The notes under the pieces were generated by a model. That model was given only the letters and a program-made list of their open reading frames with translations. It had not been told where the DNA came from and searched no databases. DNA of 64,000 nucleotides. Source: Serratia plymuthica NBRC 102599 (lineage in GTDB: Bacteria > Pseudomonadota > Gammaproteobacteria > Enterobacterales > Enterobacteriaceae). Below are positions 50,385 to 59,743 of the stretch, piece after piece (position 1 is the first letter of the stretch; each line of letters starts with the position of its first letter). Position numbers and translations under genes: made by a program. The DNA lies in NCBI RefSeq assembly GCF_001590925.1, contig NZ_BCTU01000001.1, positions 62,001-126,000 on the forward strand. Direction: 5' to 3'.

Positions 50385-51545
50385 TTAAAGCTTGGCTGGT
50401 GCGGCAGGTGCCATGTCGCTGGCGTGTTTCTGCACGTACTGTGTCAGAACGCGCAGCTGTTCCTGCGTCAGCGAGGTGCGTGGAGCCATGCCTTTAATCA
50501 CGCCGATCCACTGGTTGGCGTTGAAGCGATCGAGGGCGGTCAGGCCGTGACAGCCGGTACAGTTGGCCGACATCATATCCGCCGCGTAGCGCCAGATTTT
50601 TTGCTGATCGTCGATCAGTTGCTTACGTGGCAGCCAGACCTGCAGTGAAACCTGATGCCATACCAGGCCGGTTTCGGCGTCTGTCAGAGTATTGCCGGTT
50701 TTCAATAATTTACGGGCGTCTTCACCCAACAGCACGCTGAGGATACGTTTGCCCTGCGCGGCATAAAACACTTCGCTCACGCCGTCCTGTTGCCAACCTG
50801 AGACGTTGGCCAGCACTTTGTCGCCGTCTTGTTTCACCACCTGAACTTCGGTGGAAGGCATCAGGTTACCGGCATTGTGGCTGTCGTCCGGCTGCAGGAA
50901 GAACGGCTCGGTGGCGATGGTGTACAGTGTGGTGGCGGTAGGTGAGGTTTCCGCCGCCGCCTTCGCCAGTTCGGCGGCGCCGGCCTGAGTTTCACCGCTC
51001 ATGTCCGGCAGGATATGCGCCACGCCTTTATGACAGTCGATGCAGGTTTCGCCCTGTTTGATGGCGACCGGGTGCTGAATGCGCGCTTCAGGCCGTTGGG
51101 CGGTGATGTCCATGGCGTCGAAACTGTGGCACGAGCGGCAGGTGGCGGAGTCGTTTTCTTTCAACGTTTTCCACACCGACTGGGCCATCGCCAGCTTGTG
51201 CGCCTCGTATTTTTCCGGCGTGTCGATGGTGCCGACCATTTCGCCGTAAATGTCTTTTACCGCGCGGATTTTGGTCCACAGGTAATCGAGCGGTTCATGC
51301 GGGACGTGGCAGTCGGCGCATTCGGCGCGGATGCCTTTGGTGTTCTGGAAGTGAACGCTGCCCTGATATTCAGCCAAAGGCTGTTGCATGGTGTGGCAGG
51401 AAACGCAGAAGGTGGTGTCGCTGGTTTTATGGAACACGGTGGCGGTGCCCGCCAATAGCGCCGCGCCGAGGATAATGCCGAGCAGCAGTAGCCACAGCCA
51501 TCCCCACCGGCGCTTTGTTGCCCAGCCCGTTAGTTTTTTGTTCAT
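50385..51545 (-). CDS. torY: TorY-like pentaheme c-type cytochrome
   Basis: A membrane-anchored NapC/NirT-type cytochrome that carries electrons from menaquinol to the periplasmic reductase. The product is 386 residues: one N-terminal TM anchor (WGWLWLLLLGIILGAALLAG) and five CXXCH heme sites, namely CVSCH, CADCH, CRSCH, CIDCH and a C-terminal CTGCH. The fifth heme domain is the TorC/TorY hallmark. The ATG at 51545 (MNKKLTGWATKRRWG) was chosen over a longer in-frame extension without a TM. No torD chaperone or torTSR genes are nearby. Confidence 0.9.
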   Translation of the reverse strand: MNKKLTGWATKRRWGWLWLLLLGIILGAALLAGTATVFHKTSDTTFCVSCHTMQQPLAEYQGSVHFQNTKGIRAECADCHVPHEPLDYLWTKIRAVKDIYGEMVGTIDTPEKYEAHKLAMAQSVWKTLKENDSATCRSCHSFDAMDITAQRPEARIQHPVAIKQGETCIDCHKGVAHILPDMSGETQAGAAELAKAAAETSPTATTLYTIATEPFFLQPDDSHNAGNLMPSTEVQVVKQDGDKVLANVSGWQQDGVSEVFYAAQGKRILSVLLGEDARKLLKTGNTLTDAETGLVWHQVSLQVWLPRKQLIDDQQKIWRYAADMMSANCTGCHGLTALDRFNANQWIGVIKGMAPRTSLTQEQLRVLTQYVQKHASDMAPAAPAKL

Positions 51546-51599
51546 ATTGAACCCACTTATAATTATGAAATACCAAGGAAAACTTTTCCCTAAAAGGTG

Positions 51600-51614
51600 T
51601 TGGCCAAAGGCCAA
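51600..51614. promoter_or_regulatory. Inverted repeat in the torY leader
   Basis: TTGGCC-AAA-GGCCAA, a perfect 15-bp dyad about 13 bp downstream of the predicted start of transcription. It could be a repressor site or a leader hairpin. Confidence 0.35.
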
Positions 51615-51626
51615 TTAACCAGATTA

Positions 51627-51632
51627 AGTATA
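51627..51632 (-). promoter_or_regulatory. Candidate torY -10
   Basis: TATACT on the minus strand (in CTTATACTTAA) places +1 near 51620. No good -35 is visible, which fits activator dependence; the dyad 51654-51669 is centred at -41.5. Confidence 0.4.
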
Positions 51633-51653
51633 AGGTTTATCGGTAAAAACATC

Positions 51654-51669
51654 TAACCCTATAGGGTTA
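51654..51669. promoter_or_regulatory. NarL/NarP-like 7-2-7 dyad upstream of torY
   Basis: TAACCCT-AT-AGGGTTA is a perfect 16-bp palindrome. Each heptamer matches the NarL/NarP consensus TACYYMT at 6 of 7 positions with the 7-2-7 spacing. It sits at about -41.5 of the predicted torY promoter. Confidence 0.45.
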
Positions 51670-51803
51670 TTTTTAGTGGAAAAAAGGCCATTCGGGGAAT
51701 ATTTTAGCGTTATATTTTGTATTACATAGCGCGTTTTTACAGGGGATTATGACCTTGCAAGCGCCATCACGGACAGGGTATGAAAACCCTGAATGGGAAA
51801 TGG

Positions 51804-52244
51804 TTATTTTGTCGGCAATAATGAGGCTGTCGGTAAATAGCATTGGCCGGTCAGCCACAGATGGATGGCGTTGCGGCTGGCTTCAAAATGCGGCTCCGGC
51901 AGCGCCTCAGGTAAACACCAGCGCCATTCCGAGCATTTATCCGGTTCTTTCAGTTGCGCCTCACCGCCAGGATGTTGCGTCACCATACATACCGATACCG
52001 TATGCTTTCCTTCGGCACGCCAGGTCTGCAGATTGTTACTGATGCCGATCAGGCTCGGCGGGGCGATGATCAACCCGGTTTCTTCGGCGATCTCACGCTG
52101 CGCGCACTGTTCAAACGTCTCGCCGGCATCCAGATGTCCACCGGGAATTGACCAGAAAGGGGCGTGTTTACCGCAGCGTTTTCCCAGCAAGATCTCTCCC
52201 TGCGCATTAACGATGATTACGCCTACGCCCGCGACTACAGTCAT
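51804..52244 (-). CDS. Nudix hydrolase
   Basis: A 146-residue Nudix protein that hydrolyses a nucleoside diphosphate linked to X. The Nudix box G-x5-E-x7-REUxEExGU is complete in GGHLDAGETFEQCAQREIAEETGL (about residues 36-60). The phrase LLGKRCGKHAPFWSIPGGHL resembles NUDT15-type nucleotide-pool enzymes, but the substrate cannot be fixed from sequence. The ATG at 52244 has GGAGAG 4 nt upstream. It stands alone between the tor-like pair and fruB. Confidence 0.88.
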   Translation of the reverse strand: MTVVAGVGVIIVNAQGEILLGKRCGKHAPFWSIPGGHLDAGETFEQCAQREIAEETGLIIAPPSLIGISNNLQTWRAEGKHTVSVCMVTQHPGGEAQLKEPDKCSEWRWCLPEALPEPHFEASRNAIHLWLTGQCYLPTASLLPTK

Positions 52245-52392
52245 GCTTCTCTCCGTCAGCAAAGTTTCAGCACAGTATGTCACTTTTGCGCCGTAGCGGA
52301 TAACCCATAGGCCAAAGTGTGCGTAAGGTCAAAAATTTATCACATCAAAATTGAGAAAACTTGCTTTCAGTCTGGGCTACTCACACACTGAT

Positions 52393-52404
52393 TGAAACGT
52401 TTCA
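52393..52404. promoter_or_regulatory. Cra (FruR) operator O1 of fruBKA
   Basis: TGAAACGTTTCA is a perfect 12-bp palindrome matching the Cra site. With O2 it flanks the likely fruB promoter, as in E. coli, where fructose 1-phosphate releases Cra. Confidence 0.8.
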
Positions 52405-52458
52405 GCGTTATTGCCGCAATGACTTCGTGTCGATAACGCTCCTTTTTCTCAATAAAGC

Positions 52459-52470
52459 TGAAACGATTCA
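52459..52470. promoter_or_regulatory. Cra (FruR) operator O2 of fruBKA
   Basis: TGAAACGATTCA differs from O1 by one base. The centre is 66 bp from O1 and 22 bp before the fruB start. Confidence 0.75.
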
Positions 52471-52491
52471 ATTCAGCAGGAGAGGAGAATC

Positions 52492-53625
52492 ATGTTCCAG
52501 TTATCACAACAAGACATCCACCTGGGCGCTGCCGCCGGCAGCAAACAGGACGCTATCCGCCAGGTGGCCGCCGGGCTAACCGAGGCCGGCTGCGTCAGCG
52601 CCGCCTATGTAGACGGCATGCTGCAGCGTGAGCTGCAAACCTCAACCTACCTGGGCAACGGCATTGCCATTCCGCACGGCACTACCGATACCCGAGATCT
52701 GGTGCTGAATACCGGCGTGCAGGTCTTCCAGTTCCCTCAGGGCATCGAGTGGGGTGAAGGTCAAACCGCGTATGTGGTGATCGGCATTGCCGCCCGTTCC
52801 GATGAACACCTGGCGCTGCTGCGTCAGCTGACGCACGTCCTGAGCGACGACAGCGTGGCCGAACAGATGGCGAAAACCACCTCATCCGAAGAGCTGCGCA
52901 GCTTGCTGATGGGCGAAAAGCAGACGGCTGAATTCCAGTTCGACGCTTCGCTGATCGCACTCGACGTAGCCGCAGATAACCTAATGACGTTGCAAGCGCT
53001 GAACGCGGGCCGTCTGCAGAAAATCGGCGCGGTCAACGCACAGTTCGTCAGCGACGTCATTACCCGTCGGCCGTTGAATCTCGGGCAGGGCATCTGGCTG
53101 AGCGACAGCACCGAAGGCAATCTGACCAGCGCGGCGACCCTGAGCCGCCCGGCGCAGGCGTTTGACGAAAACGGCGAGCAAGTGGCGCTGTTGCTGACGC
53201 TGTCCGTAGCCGACCAGCAACCGCTGGCGGTGCTGAATTACCTGGGTGACCTGCTGCTGGCGAACAAGGCTGAACGCCTGCTGAACGCCGATGCCGCCAC
53301 CCTGTTGGCATTGCTGACCAGCGAAGTGGAAGAAGAAAGCACCATGCTGAGCGCTGAGTATGTGATCCGCAACGAACACGGCCTGCATGCCCGTCCCGGC
53401 ACCGCGCTGGTTAACGTGATCAAGCAGTTCAACAGTGAAATTACCGTCACTAACCTGGATGGCAGTGGCAAACCGGCCAACGGACGCAGCCTGATGAAGG
53501 TCGTGGCGTTGGGCGTTAAAAAAGGACATCACCTGCGCTTTACCGCCAAGGGTGAAGATGCTGAAGCGGCGCTGAAAGCGATCGGTGAAGCCATTAACGA
53601 AGGACTGGGCGAGGGCGCAGCATGA
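52492..53625 (+). CDS. fruB: Fructose PTS diphosphoryl transfer protein (EIIA-FPr)
   Basis: FruB carries phosphate from enzyme I to FruA for fructose uptake. The product is 377 residues (E. coli 376): an EIIA domain with phospho-His62 (AIPHGTTD), a linker domain, and a C-terminal HPr-like domain with phospho-His299 ([10 protein letters not shown]). AGGAGA precedes the ATG. It is first in the Cra-controlled fruBKA operon; its stop overlaps the fruK start (ATGA). Confidence 0.97.
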   Translation: MFQLSQQDIHLGAAAGSKQDAIRQVAAGLTEAGCVSAAYVDGMLQRELQTSTYLGNGIAIPHGTTDTRDLVLNTGVQVFQFPQGIEWGEGQTAYVVIGIAARSDEHLALLRQLTHVLSDDSVAEQMAKTTSSEELRSLLMGEKQTAEFQFDASLIALDVAADNLMTLQALNAGRLQKIGAVNAQFVSDVITRRPLNLGQGIWLSDSTEGNLTSAATLSRPAQAFDENGEQVALLLTLSVADQQPLAVLNYLGDLLLANKAERLLNADAATLLALLTSEVEEESTMLSAEYVIRNEHGLHARPGTALVNVIKQFNSEITVTNLDGSGKPANGRSLMKVVALGVKKGHHLRFTAKGEDAEAALKAIGEAINEGLGEGAA

Positions 53626-54563
53626 CCAGAAGAGTAGCCACCATAACCCTGAATCCGGCTTACGATTTGGTGGGCTTTTGCCCGGAGATCGAGCGCGGGG
53701 AAGTGAACCTGGTGAAAACCGCTGGCCTGCATGCCGCCGGCAAAGGCATTAACGTTGCCAAGGTTCTGAAAGATCTGGGCATTGATGTCACTGTGGGCGG
53801 TTTCCTGGGGAAAGACAATCAGGATGGCTTCCAGTTGCTGTTCAGCGATCTGGGCATCGCCAACCGCTTCCAGGTGGTACCGGGCCGTACCCGCATCAAC
53901 GTCAAGTTGACGGAAAAAGACGGTGAAGTGACGGATTTCAACTTCTCCGGTTTTGAGGTGACATCGCAGGATTGGGATCGTTTCGTGACCGATTCTCTGA
54001 GCTGGCTGGGCCAGTTCGACATGGTTGCGGTGAGCGGCAGCCTGCCGGCCGGCGTTGATCCCGATGCCTTTACCGACTGGATGGTCCGCCTGCGTGCACA
54101 ATGCCCGTGCATCATTTTCGACAGCAGCCGCGAAGCGCTGGTCGCCGGATTGAAAGCGGCGCCATGGCTGGTGAAACCGAACCGCCGCGAGCTGGAAATC
54201 TGGGCCGGTCGTCCGTTGCCGCAGTTGGAGGACGTGGTTGAAGCCGCGCATGCGCTGCGCGATCAGGGCATTGCCCACGTAGTGATTTCTCTCGGCGCCG
54301 AAGGTGCGCTGTGGGTTAACGCTTCCGGCGCCTGGATTGCCAAGCCGCCGGCCTGCGAAGTCGTCAGCACCGTGGGCGCCGGCGATTCGATGGTTGGCGG
54401 CCTGATTTATGGCCTGCTGATGCGCGAATCCAGTGAACACACTCTGCGTTTGGCCACCGCCGTGGCTGCGCTGGCGGTAAGCCAGAGCAACGTTGGCGTG
54501 ACCGATCGTCCACAGTTGGCCGCGATGATGGCGCGCGTCGATCTGAAACCTTTTAACCAATAG
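53622..54563 (+). CDS. fruK: 1-phosphofructokinase
   Basis: FruK phosphorylates fructose 1-phosphate to fructose 1,6-bisphosphate. It belongs to the PfkB family, with 313 residues. The glycine-rich substrate motif [16 protein letters not shown] and the C-terminal PfkB signature [17 protein letters not shown] with catalytic Asp are present. It is coupled to fruB by a 4-bp overlap and followed by fruA after 11 bp. Confidence 0.97.
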   Translation: MTRRVATITLNPAYDLVGFCPEIERGEVNLVKTAGLHAAGKGINVAKVLKDLGIDVTVGGFLGKDNQDGFQLLFSDLGIANRFQVVPGRTRINVKLTEKDGEVTDFNFSGFEVTSQDWDRFVTDSLSWLGQFDMVAVSGSLPAGVDPDAFTDWMVRLRAQCPCIIFDSSREALVAGLKAAPWLVKPNRRELEIWAGRPLPQLEDVVEAAHALRDQGIAHVVISLGAEGALWVNASGAWIAKPPACEVVSTVGAGDSMVGGLIYGLLMRESSEHTLRLATAVAALAVSQSNVGVTDRPQLAAMMARVDLKPFNQ

Positions 54564-54574
54564 CAGGAGGCGTA

Positions 54575-56263
54575 ATGAAAACGCTGCTGATGATAGACAA
54601 TTCGTTGGGGCAGGCCCGTGGCCACCTGGCGAAACGCATGCTCGGCGCTGCTGCGGCGAAAACCGGCCTGACGCTGGTTGAGTCGCCTGCCGAGGCCGAA
54701 CTGGTGGTAGTGGCGGGGCAGACAGTGCCTGCTGACGCTGCTCTGAACGGTAAACGGGTTTATGTGGGCGATGTGGAGTTGGCGGTACGCGAACCGGAAG
54801 CCTTCCTCGCACTGGCCAAAGCCGAGGCGAAAGCCTGGCAGGCGCCGGCTGCGGTTGCCGTGCCGGCAAAAGCGGCGGGTCAAAAACGCATTGTGGCGAT
54901 CACCGCTTGCCCAACTGGCGTGGCGCATACCTTTATGGCAGCCGAAGCCATTGAAAGCGAAGCTAAAAAACGCGGCTGGTGGGTGAAAGTGGAAACCCGC
55001 GGCTCCGTGGGCGCCGGTAATGCCATTACGCCTGAAGAAGTGGCGGCGGCGGATCTGGTGATCGTGGCAGCTGACATTGAAGTGGATCTGGACAAGTTCG
55101 CCGGCAAGCCGATGTACCGCACCTCTACCGGTCTGGCGCTGAAGAAAACCGCGCAGGAACTGGACAAGGCGCAGGCCGAAGCCGAGATTTTCCAACCGCA
55201 TAAAAGCGGCGGCTCGGCCACAGCCGGCAAGAAAAAAGAGAGCGCAGGGCCGTATCGTCACCTGTTGACCGGCGTGTCGTATATGCTGCCGATGGTGGTG
55301 GCGGGCGGTTTGTGTATCGCGCTGTCGTTCGTGTTCGGTATCAAGGCGTTTGAAGTCAAAGGCACGTTAGCCGCGGCACTGATGCAGATTGGCGGCGGTT
55401 CAGCCTTCGCGCTGATGGTGCCGGTGTTGGCCGGTTTTATCGCTTTCTCCATCGCTGACCGTCCGGGCCTGACGCCGGGTCTGATCGGCGGCATGCTGGC
55501 GGTGAGCACCGGTGCCGGTTTCCTCGGCGGTATCATTGCCGGTTTCCTGGCGGGTTACGTTGCCAAATTTATCAGCACCAAGCTGCGTTTGCCGCAGAGT
55601 ATGGAAGCGCTGAAGCCGATTTTGATCATTCCGCTGGTCGCCAGCCTGGTCGTCGGTCTGATCATGATTTACATCGTCGGTACGCCGGTGGCGAAAATCA
55701 TGGAAGGTCTGACTCACTGGCTGCAATCGCTGGGTACCGCCAACGCGGTGCTGCTGGGTGCGATCCTCGGTGCCATGATGTGTACCGATATGGGTGGCCC
55801 GGTTAACAAAGCGGCTTACGCCTTCGGCGTGGCGCTGCTGAGTTCTTCGGTATACGCCCCAATGGCTGCCATTATGGCTGCCGGTATGGTGCCACCGTTG
55901 GCGATGGGATTGGCGACGCTGCTGGCGCGTCGTAAGTTCGAGAAATCCGAGCAGGAAGGCGGTAAAGCGGCGTTGGTATTGGGCCTGTGCTTTATCTCTG
56001 AAGGCGCGATCCCGTTCGCTGCCCGTGACCCGATGCGTGTGTTGCCATGCTGCATCGCCGGCGGCGCGCTGACCGGTGCGCTGTCGATGGCCTTCGGCGC
56101 CAAGTTGATGGCTCCGCACGGTGGTCTGTTCGTGCTGCTGATCCCAGGTGCTATCACGCCGGTGTTGCTGTATCTGGTGGCGATTATCGCCGGTACGCTG
56201 TTGGCGGGCGTGTCTTATGCGTTGCTGAAACGCGCTGACGTCCCTGCGGCTACCGCTGCTTAA
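54575..56263 (+). CDS. fruA: Fructose PTS permease EIIB'BC
   Basis: FruA imports fructose as fructose 1-phosphate. Of 562 residues, a degenerate IIB' domain (about 1-90) is followed by the active IIB domain with phospho-Cys112 (ITACPTGVAHTFMAAEAIE). A charged linker then leads to the IIC membrane domain, about ten TM segments from residue 225. The start MKTLLMIDNSLGQARGHLAK follows AGGAGG. It is the last gene of the operon. Confidence 0.97.
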   Translation: MKTLLMIDNSLGQARGHLAKRMLGAAAAKTGLTLVESPAEAELVVVAGQTVPADAALNGKRVYVGDVELAVREPEAFLALAKAEAKAWQAPAAVAVPAKAAGQKRIVAITACPTGVAHTFMAAEAIESEAKKRGWWVKVETRGSVGAGNAITPEEVAAADLVIVAADIEVDLDKFAGKPMYRTSTGLALKKTAQELDKAQAEAEIFQPHKSGGSATAGKKKESAGPYRHLLTGVSYMLPMVVAGGLCIALSFVFGIKAFEVKGTLAAALMQIGGGSAFALMVPVLAGFIAFSIADRPGLTPGLIGGMLAVSTGAGFLGGIIAGFLAGYVAKFISTKLRLPQSMEALKPILIIPLVASLVVGLIMIYIVGTPVAKIMEGLTHWLQSLGTANAVLLGAILGAMMCTDMGGPVNKAAYAFGVALLSSSVYAPMAAIMAAGMVPPLAMGLATLLARRKFEKSEQEGGKAALVLGLCFISEGAIPFAARDPMRVLPCCIAGGALTGALSMAFGAKLMAPHGGLFVLLIPGAITPVLLYLVAIIAGTLLAGVSYALLKRADVPAATAA

Positions 56264-56280
56264 CGTTATCGCAGTCAATA

Positions 56281-56310
56281 AAAAAACCGGAGCATCAGGC
56301 TCCGGTTTTT
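56281..56310 (+). terminator. Terminator of fruBKA
   Basis: AAAAAACCGGAGC-ATCAG-GCTCCGGTTTTT perfect stem with T's. It also faces the end of nfo and may serve both. Confidence 0.9.
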
Positions 56311-56323
56311 GCGTTTTTGGGGC

Positions 56324-57163
56324 TTATTGTTGCGCTTTCAGCCAGGCGATTTCTTCCGCCCAGATATCCGGGTTCACGGTTTCGAGAATCAGGGGGATAT
56401 TGTCGAAACGCGAGTCGCTCATGATGTAACTGAATACCGTTTTGCCGATATTGCCTTCACCCAGGCTGTGATGGCGATCGACGCGGCTGCCGAACTCGCT
56501 CTTGGCGTCGTTCAGATGCATGCCGCGCAGGTAATTGAAGCCCACCACGTCACCCAGCGCTTTAAAGGTCTGCTCGCAGGTTTCTTCGGTACGCAGATCG
56601 TAACCGGCGGCAAAGGCATGGCAGGTATCGATACACACGCCGACGCGGCTTTTGTCTTCCACGCCGTCAATGATCGCCGCCAGGTGTTCGAACCTGAAGC
56701 CCAGATTGCTGCCCTGGCCGGCGGTGTTTTCAATCACTGCCGTCACGCCGACGGTTTTATCCAGCACGATGTTGATGGATTCAGCAATGCGCGCCAGGCA
56801 TTTGTCTTCATCAATCTGCATCAGGTGGCTGCCGGGGTGGAAGTTCAACAGCGTCAGCCCGAGTTGTTCGCAGCGCTGCATTTCATCCAGAAACGCCTCG
56901 CGAGATTTTTCCAACGCTTCGGTCACCGGGTGGCCGAGATTAATCAGATAGCTGTCGTGCGGCAGGATTTGCCCTGGACCGTAACCGTACTGTGCGCAGG
57001 CGCTTTTGAATTTATCAATCACCTCTGCCGGCAGTGGTGCGGCCTTCCATTGACGCTGATTTTTGGTGAACAGGGCGAACGCGGTCGCCTCTAATTCGTG
57101 CGCGCGGATAACCGCCTGATCCACGCCGCCTGACGCGCTGACATGTGCACCGACAAACTTCAT
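56324..57163 (-). CDS. nfo: Endonuclease IV
   Basis: Nfo is the zinc-dependent AP endonuclease for abasic and 3'-blocked DNA ends. The product is 279 residues (E. coli 285; the short C-terminal extension is absent). Metal-ligand phrases are intact: [59 protein letters not shown] region, ILETVNPD. The ATG at 57163 ([13 protein letters not shown]) is 7 nt after AGGAG; the ATG two codons upstream is too close. Confidence 0.97.
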   Translation of the reverse strand: MKFVGAHVSASGGVDQAVIRAHELEATAFALFTKNQRQWKAAPLPAEVIDKFKSACAQYGYGPGQILPHDSYLINLGHPVTEALEKSREAFLDEMQRCEQLGLTLLNFHPGSHLMQIDEDKCLARIAESINIVLDKTVGVTAVIENTAGQGSNLGFRFEHLAAIIDGVEDKSRVGVCIDTCHAFAAGYDLRTEETCEQTFKALGDVVGFNYLRGMHLNDAKSEFGSRVDRHHSLGEGNIGKTVFSYIMSDSRFDNIPLILETVNPDIWAEEIAWLKAQQ

Positions 57164-57225
57164 TTTCATTCTCCTGTGTAATCGGCGTCATTATGGCATT
57201 GATAACGGCAGGATTGAATGGCGAC

Positions 57226-57251
57226 AAAAAAGCCCGCGATAAATCGCGGGC
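57226..57251 (-). terminator. Terminator of yeiH
   Basis: GCCCGCGAT/ATCGCGGGC 9-bp perfect stem with a 2-nt centre, then six T on the minus strand. Confidence 0.85.
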
Positions 57252-57271
57252 CAGAGAAAGCTCAAGGCTCA

Positions 57272-58351
57272 TCAGAAGAAATGTTGCACCAGCAAGTTCA
57301 TCGCGCCGCCGCCGACAATCAGCCAGATAAACAGCAGGGTGGCCAGCAGAATGGGTTTGACGCCTGCCTCACGCACCGCGCTGATGTGGGTGGTCAACCC
57401 CAGCGCCGCCATCGCCATCGCCAGCATCCAGGTGTCGGCGGTAATCAGGTGTTTCACCCAGGTAGCCGGGATCAGGTTGAACGAATTCAGCCCGGCGACG
57501 GCGATAAACAGCACCGCGAACCACGGAATGGTGATGGCGGATTTGTCCGCCTTGCTCCCGGCATCGCGGCTGCGGCTGATATAACCGGAAAGCAGCAACA
57601 AGAACGGTGCCAGCATCATCACGCGGATCATTTTGGCGATCACTGCGGCGTTTTCGGCATCCGGCCCGACGGCATGACCGGCGGCGACAACCTGCGCCAC
57701 TTCGTGGATGGTTGAACCGGCATAGATGCCAAAGGTTTCCTGGCTCAGCGGCAGCCACTGATAATGCTCATTCAACTGGAACAGCCACGGGTAGGCGAAG
57801 ATTGCCAGCGTACCGAACACCACCACGGTGCTCACCGCGACCGCCACCTTGCTGGAATCGGCCTTCAGCACCGGTTCGGTCGCCATCACCGCCGCTGCGC
57901 CGCAGATGCTGCTGCCGGCGCCGATCAACATCGCCGTCTGGCTGTCGATGCCGAACACTTTTTTACCCAGCCAGCAGGCCAGCAGGAAGGTGGTGCTCAG
58001 CGTCAGCGCATCGATGATGATGCCGGTAGCGCCGACGTCGGCAATTTGCTGAAACGTCAGGCGGAAGCCGTAAAGAATGATGCCCAACCGCAACAGACGC
58101 TGTTTGGCGAGTTGAACGCCGCTGTGGCAACTCGGTTGCAGCCAGGGATACAGCGTATTGCCCACCAGAATGCCGAACAGGATCGCCAGCGTCAGCGCAC
58201 CCAGCCCCAGACCGGCAACCCACGGGATATCGCCTGCCCAGATGGCCAGTGCGGTGAGCGCGCCGGCCAGCAATAACCCCGGCGCCAGCCGAGGTAAACC
58301 GAGCAGGGGAAAGTGTCGTGATGGAAAAGCAGGTGTGGTATCGGTCGCCAT
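57272..58351 (-). CDS. yeiH: YeiH family membrane protein (putative sulfate/sulfite exporter)
   Basis: A 359-residue, about ten-TM protein of the UPF0324 (YeiH) family, tentatively a sulfur-anion exporter. It has LGIILYGFRLTFQQIADVG, the conserved AMLIGAGSSICGAAAVMATEPV and FGIYAGSTIHEVAQVVAAG. It is divergent from the LysR regulator yeiE, its probable regulator as in E. coli. Confidence 0.92.
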   Translation of the reverse strand: MATDTTPAFPSRHFPLLGLPRLAPGLLLAGALTALAIWAGDIPWVAGLGLGALTLAILFGILVGNTLYPWLQPSCHSGVQLAKQRLLRLGIILYGFRLTFQQIADVGATGIIIDALTLSTTFLLACWLGKKVFGIDSQTAMLIGAGSSICGAAAVMATEPVLKADSSKVAVAVSTVVVFGTLAIFAYPWLFQLNEHYQWLPLSQETFGIYAGSTIHEVAQVVAAGHAVGPDAENAAVIAKMIRVMMLAPFLLLLSGYISRSRDAGSKADKSAITIPWFAVLFIAVAGLNSFNLIPATWVKHLITADTWMLAMAMAALGLTTHISAVREAGVKPILLATLLFIWLIVGGGAMNLLVQHFF

Positions 58352-58654
58352 GAGTCAGCCCTTTTAATCGAATTCCTTGAACACAAGACTACGTTTTGGC
58401 GGCATAAAAGAGAAATTGATTATATATTTATAACCTATCTGAATAAGTGGTAATTCTCTTCCTCTTTCAGACTGCAACCTGAACGTTATTGAGGAGAGAA
58501 AATCGTGGGTGAGGTGCGGTCGTCATACCGATTTCTGCAAACGTGGTAATCTTAATGAATAGATACCCTGTGCGTCGTTGCCGGACAGCGGCGCAGATTT
58601 AGCATTAATTTCAGTGGTTTTACGATCAGGCCACTTTTCAATACCGAGATGGTT
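58352..58654. other. Divergent yeiH/yeiE control region (303 bp)
   Basis: No gene is seen. An AT-rich near-palindrome TTATATATTTATAA (58419-58432) lies about 70 bp upstream of yeiH and is a plausible LysR-type (YeiE) site; the match is by symmetry only. Confidence 0.4.
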
Positions 58655-59527
58655 ATGCATATCACCTTACGTCAACTGGAAGTCTTTACCGAAGTGCTGA
58701 AAAGCGGTTCGACCACGCAGGCCTCGGTAGTCCTGGCGTTATCACAATCGGCGGTCAGTGCCGCGCTGGCTGACCTGGAAGGGCAGTTGAGCGTGCAACT
58801 GTTCGATCGCGTCGGCAAGCGTCTGGTTATCAATGAGCATGGCAGGTTGCTGTACCCGAAGGCGCTGGCGCTGCTGGAGCAGGCGGGGGAGATTGAACAG
58901 CTGTTCCGCCATGACGGTGGCGCTTTGCGTATCGCCGCCAGCAGCACCATCGGCAACTATATGCTGCCGGAAATGATCGCCCGTTACCGCCACGATTTCC
59001 CGGCTACGCCGCTGGAGCTGAACGTCGGCAACAGCCAGGACGTGATCGGGGCGGTAGCGGATTTTCGCGTCGATTTGGGGTTGATCGAGGGGCCTTGCCA
59101 TATGCCCGAGCTGGTGACTCAGCCGTGGCTGGAGGATGAACTGGTGGTGTTTGCCGCGCCGGAAAGCCCGCTGGCCCGGCAGCCTCTGACGCTGGAGCTG
59201 CTGGCCAATGCCCCCTGGATCCTGCGTGAGCGCGGGTCGGGCACGCGAGAGGTGCTGGATCACCTGTTGCTGGCGCATCTGCCGCACTTCCAACTGGTGA
59301 TGGAGTTGGGCAACTCGGAGGCGATCAAACACGCGGTGCGCCATGGCATCGGCATCAGTTGCCTGTCGCGGCGGGTGATTGAAGAACAGCTGGCGAGCGG
59401 CGTGCTGGTGGAGCTGAAAATCCCGCTACCGCCGTTGATGCGCACCCTGTATCTGATCCACCATCGGCAAAAACACATCTCCAACGCCCTGCAGCGCTTC
59501 CTCAGTTACTGCACGTTGCCGGCCTGA
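58655..59527 (+). CDS. yeiE: LysR-type regulator YeiE
   Basis: YeiE is a LysR-family regulator linked in enterobacteria to sulfite response and flagella. The product is 290 residues. The N-terminal HTH is [19 protein letters not shown], then [24 protein letters not shown]. The ligand domain follows ([36 protein letters not shown]). I chose the ATG at 58655 as it gives the E. coli N-terminus; an ATG two codons earlier is also open. Confidence 0.95.
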   Translation: MHITLRQLEVFTEVLKSGSTTQASVVLALSQSAVSAALADLEGQLSVQLFDRVGKRLVINEHGRLLYPKALALLEQAGEIEQLFRHDGGALRIAASSTIGNYMLPEMIARYRHDFPATPLELNVGNSQDVIGAVADFRVDLGLIEGPCHMPELVTQPWLEDELVVFAAPESPLARQPLTLELLANAPWILRERGSGTREVLDHLLLAHLPHFQLVMELGNSEAIKHAVRHGIGISCLSRRVIEEQLASGVLVELKIPLPPLMRTLYLIHHRQKHISNALQRFLSYCTLPA

Positions 59528-59743
59528 GGCGGTGAACTGCGCCAATAACGCCCCCATGTGGGGAAATGAAGCATAAAAACCTGCACCCTGTCACATTAAT
59601 GACAGTAAGTAAGGAAAAATGGGCTGCCGCTAATAATTAGCGCTGAGTTATGAAGCTATCTTATATCAGCGCAATGTTACTAGTTCGCCGGTGGGTATTT
59701 GTTACAATCCGCCCTCATTTTTTGACGAGCAGATAGGGTAAGA

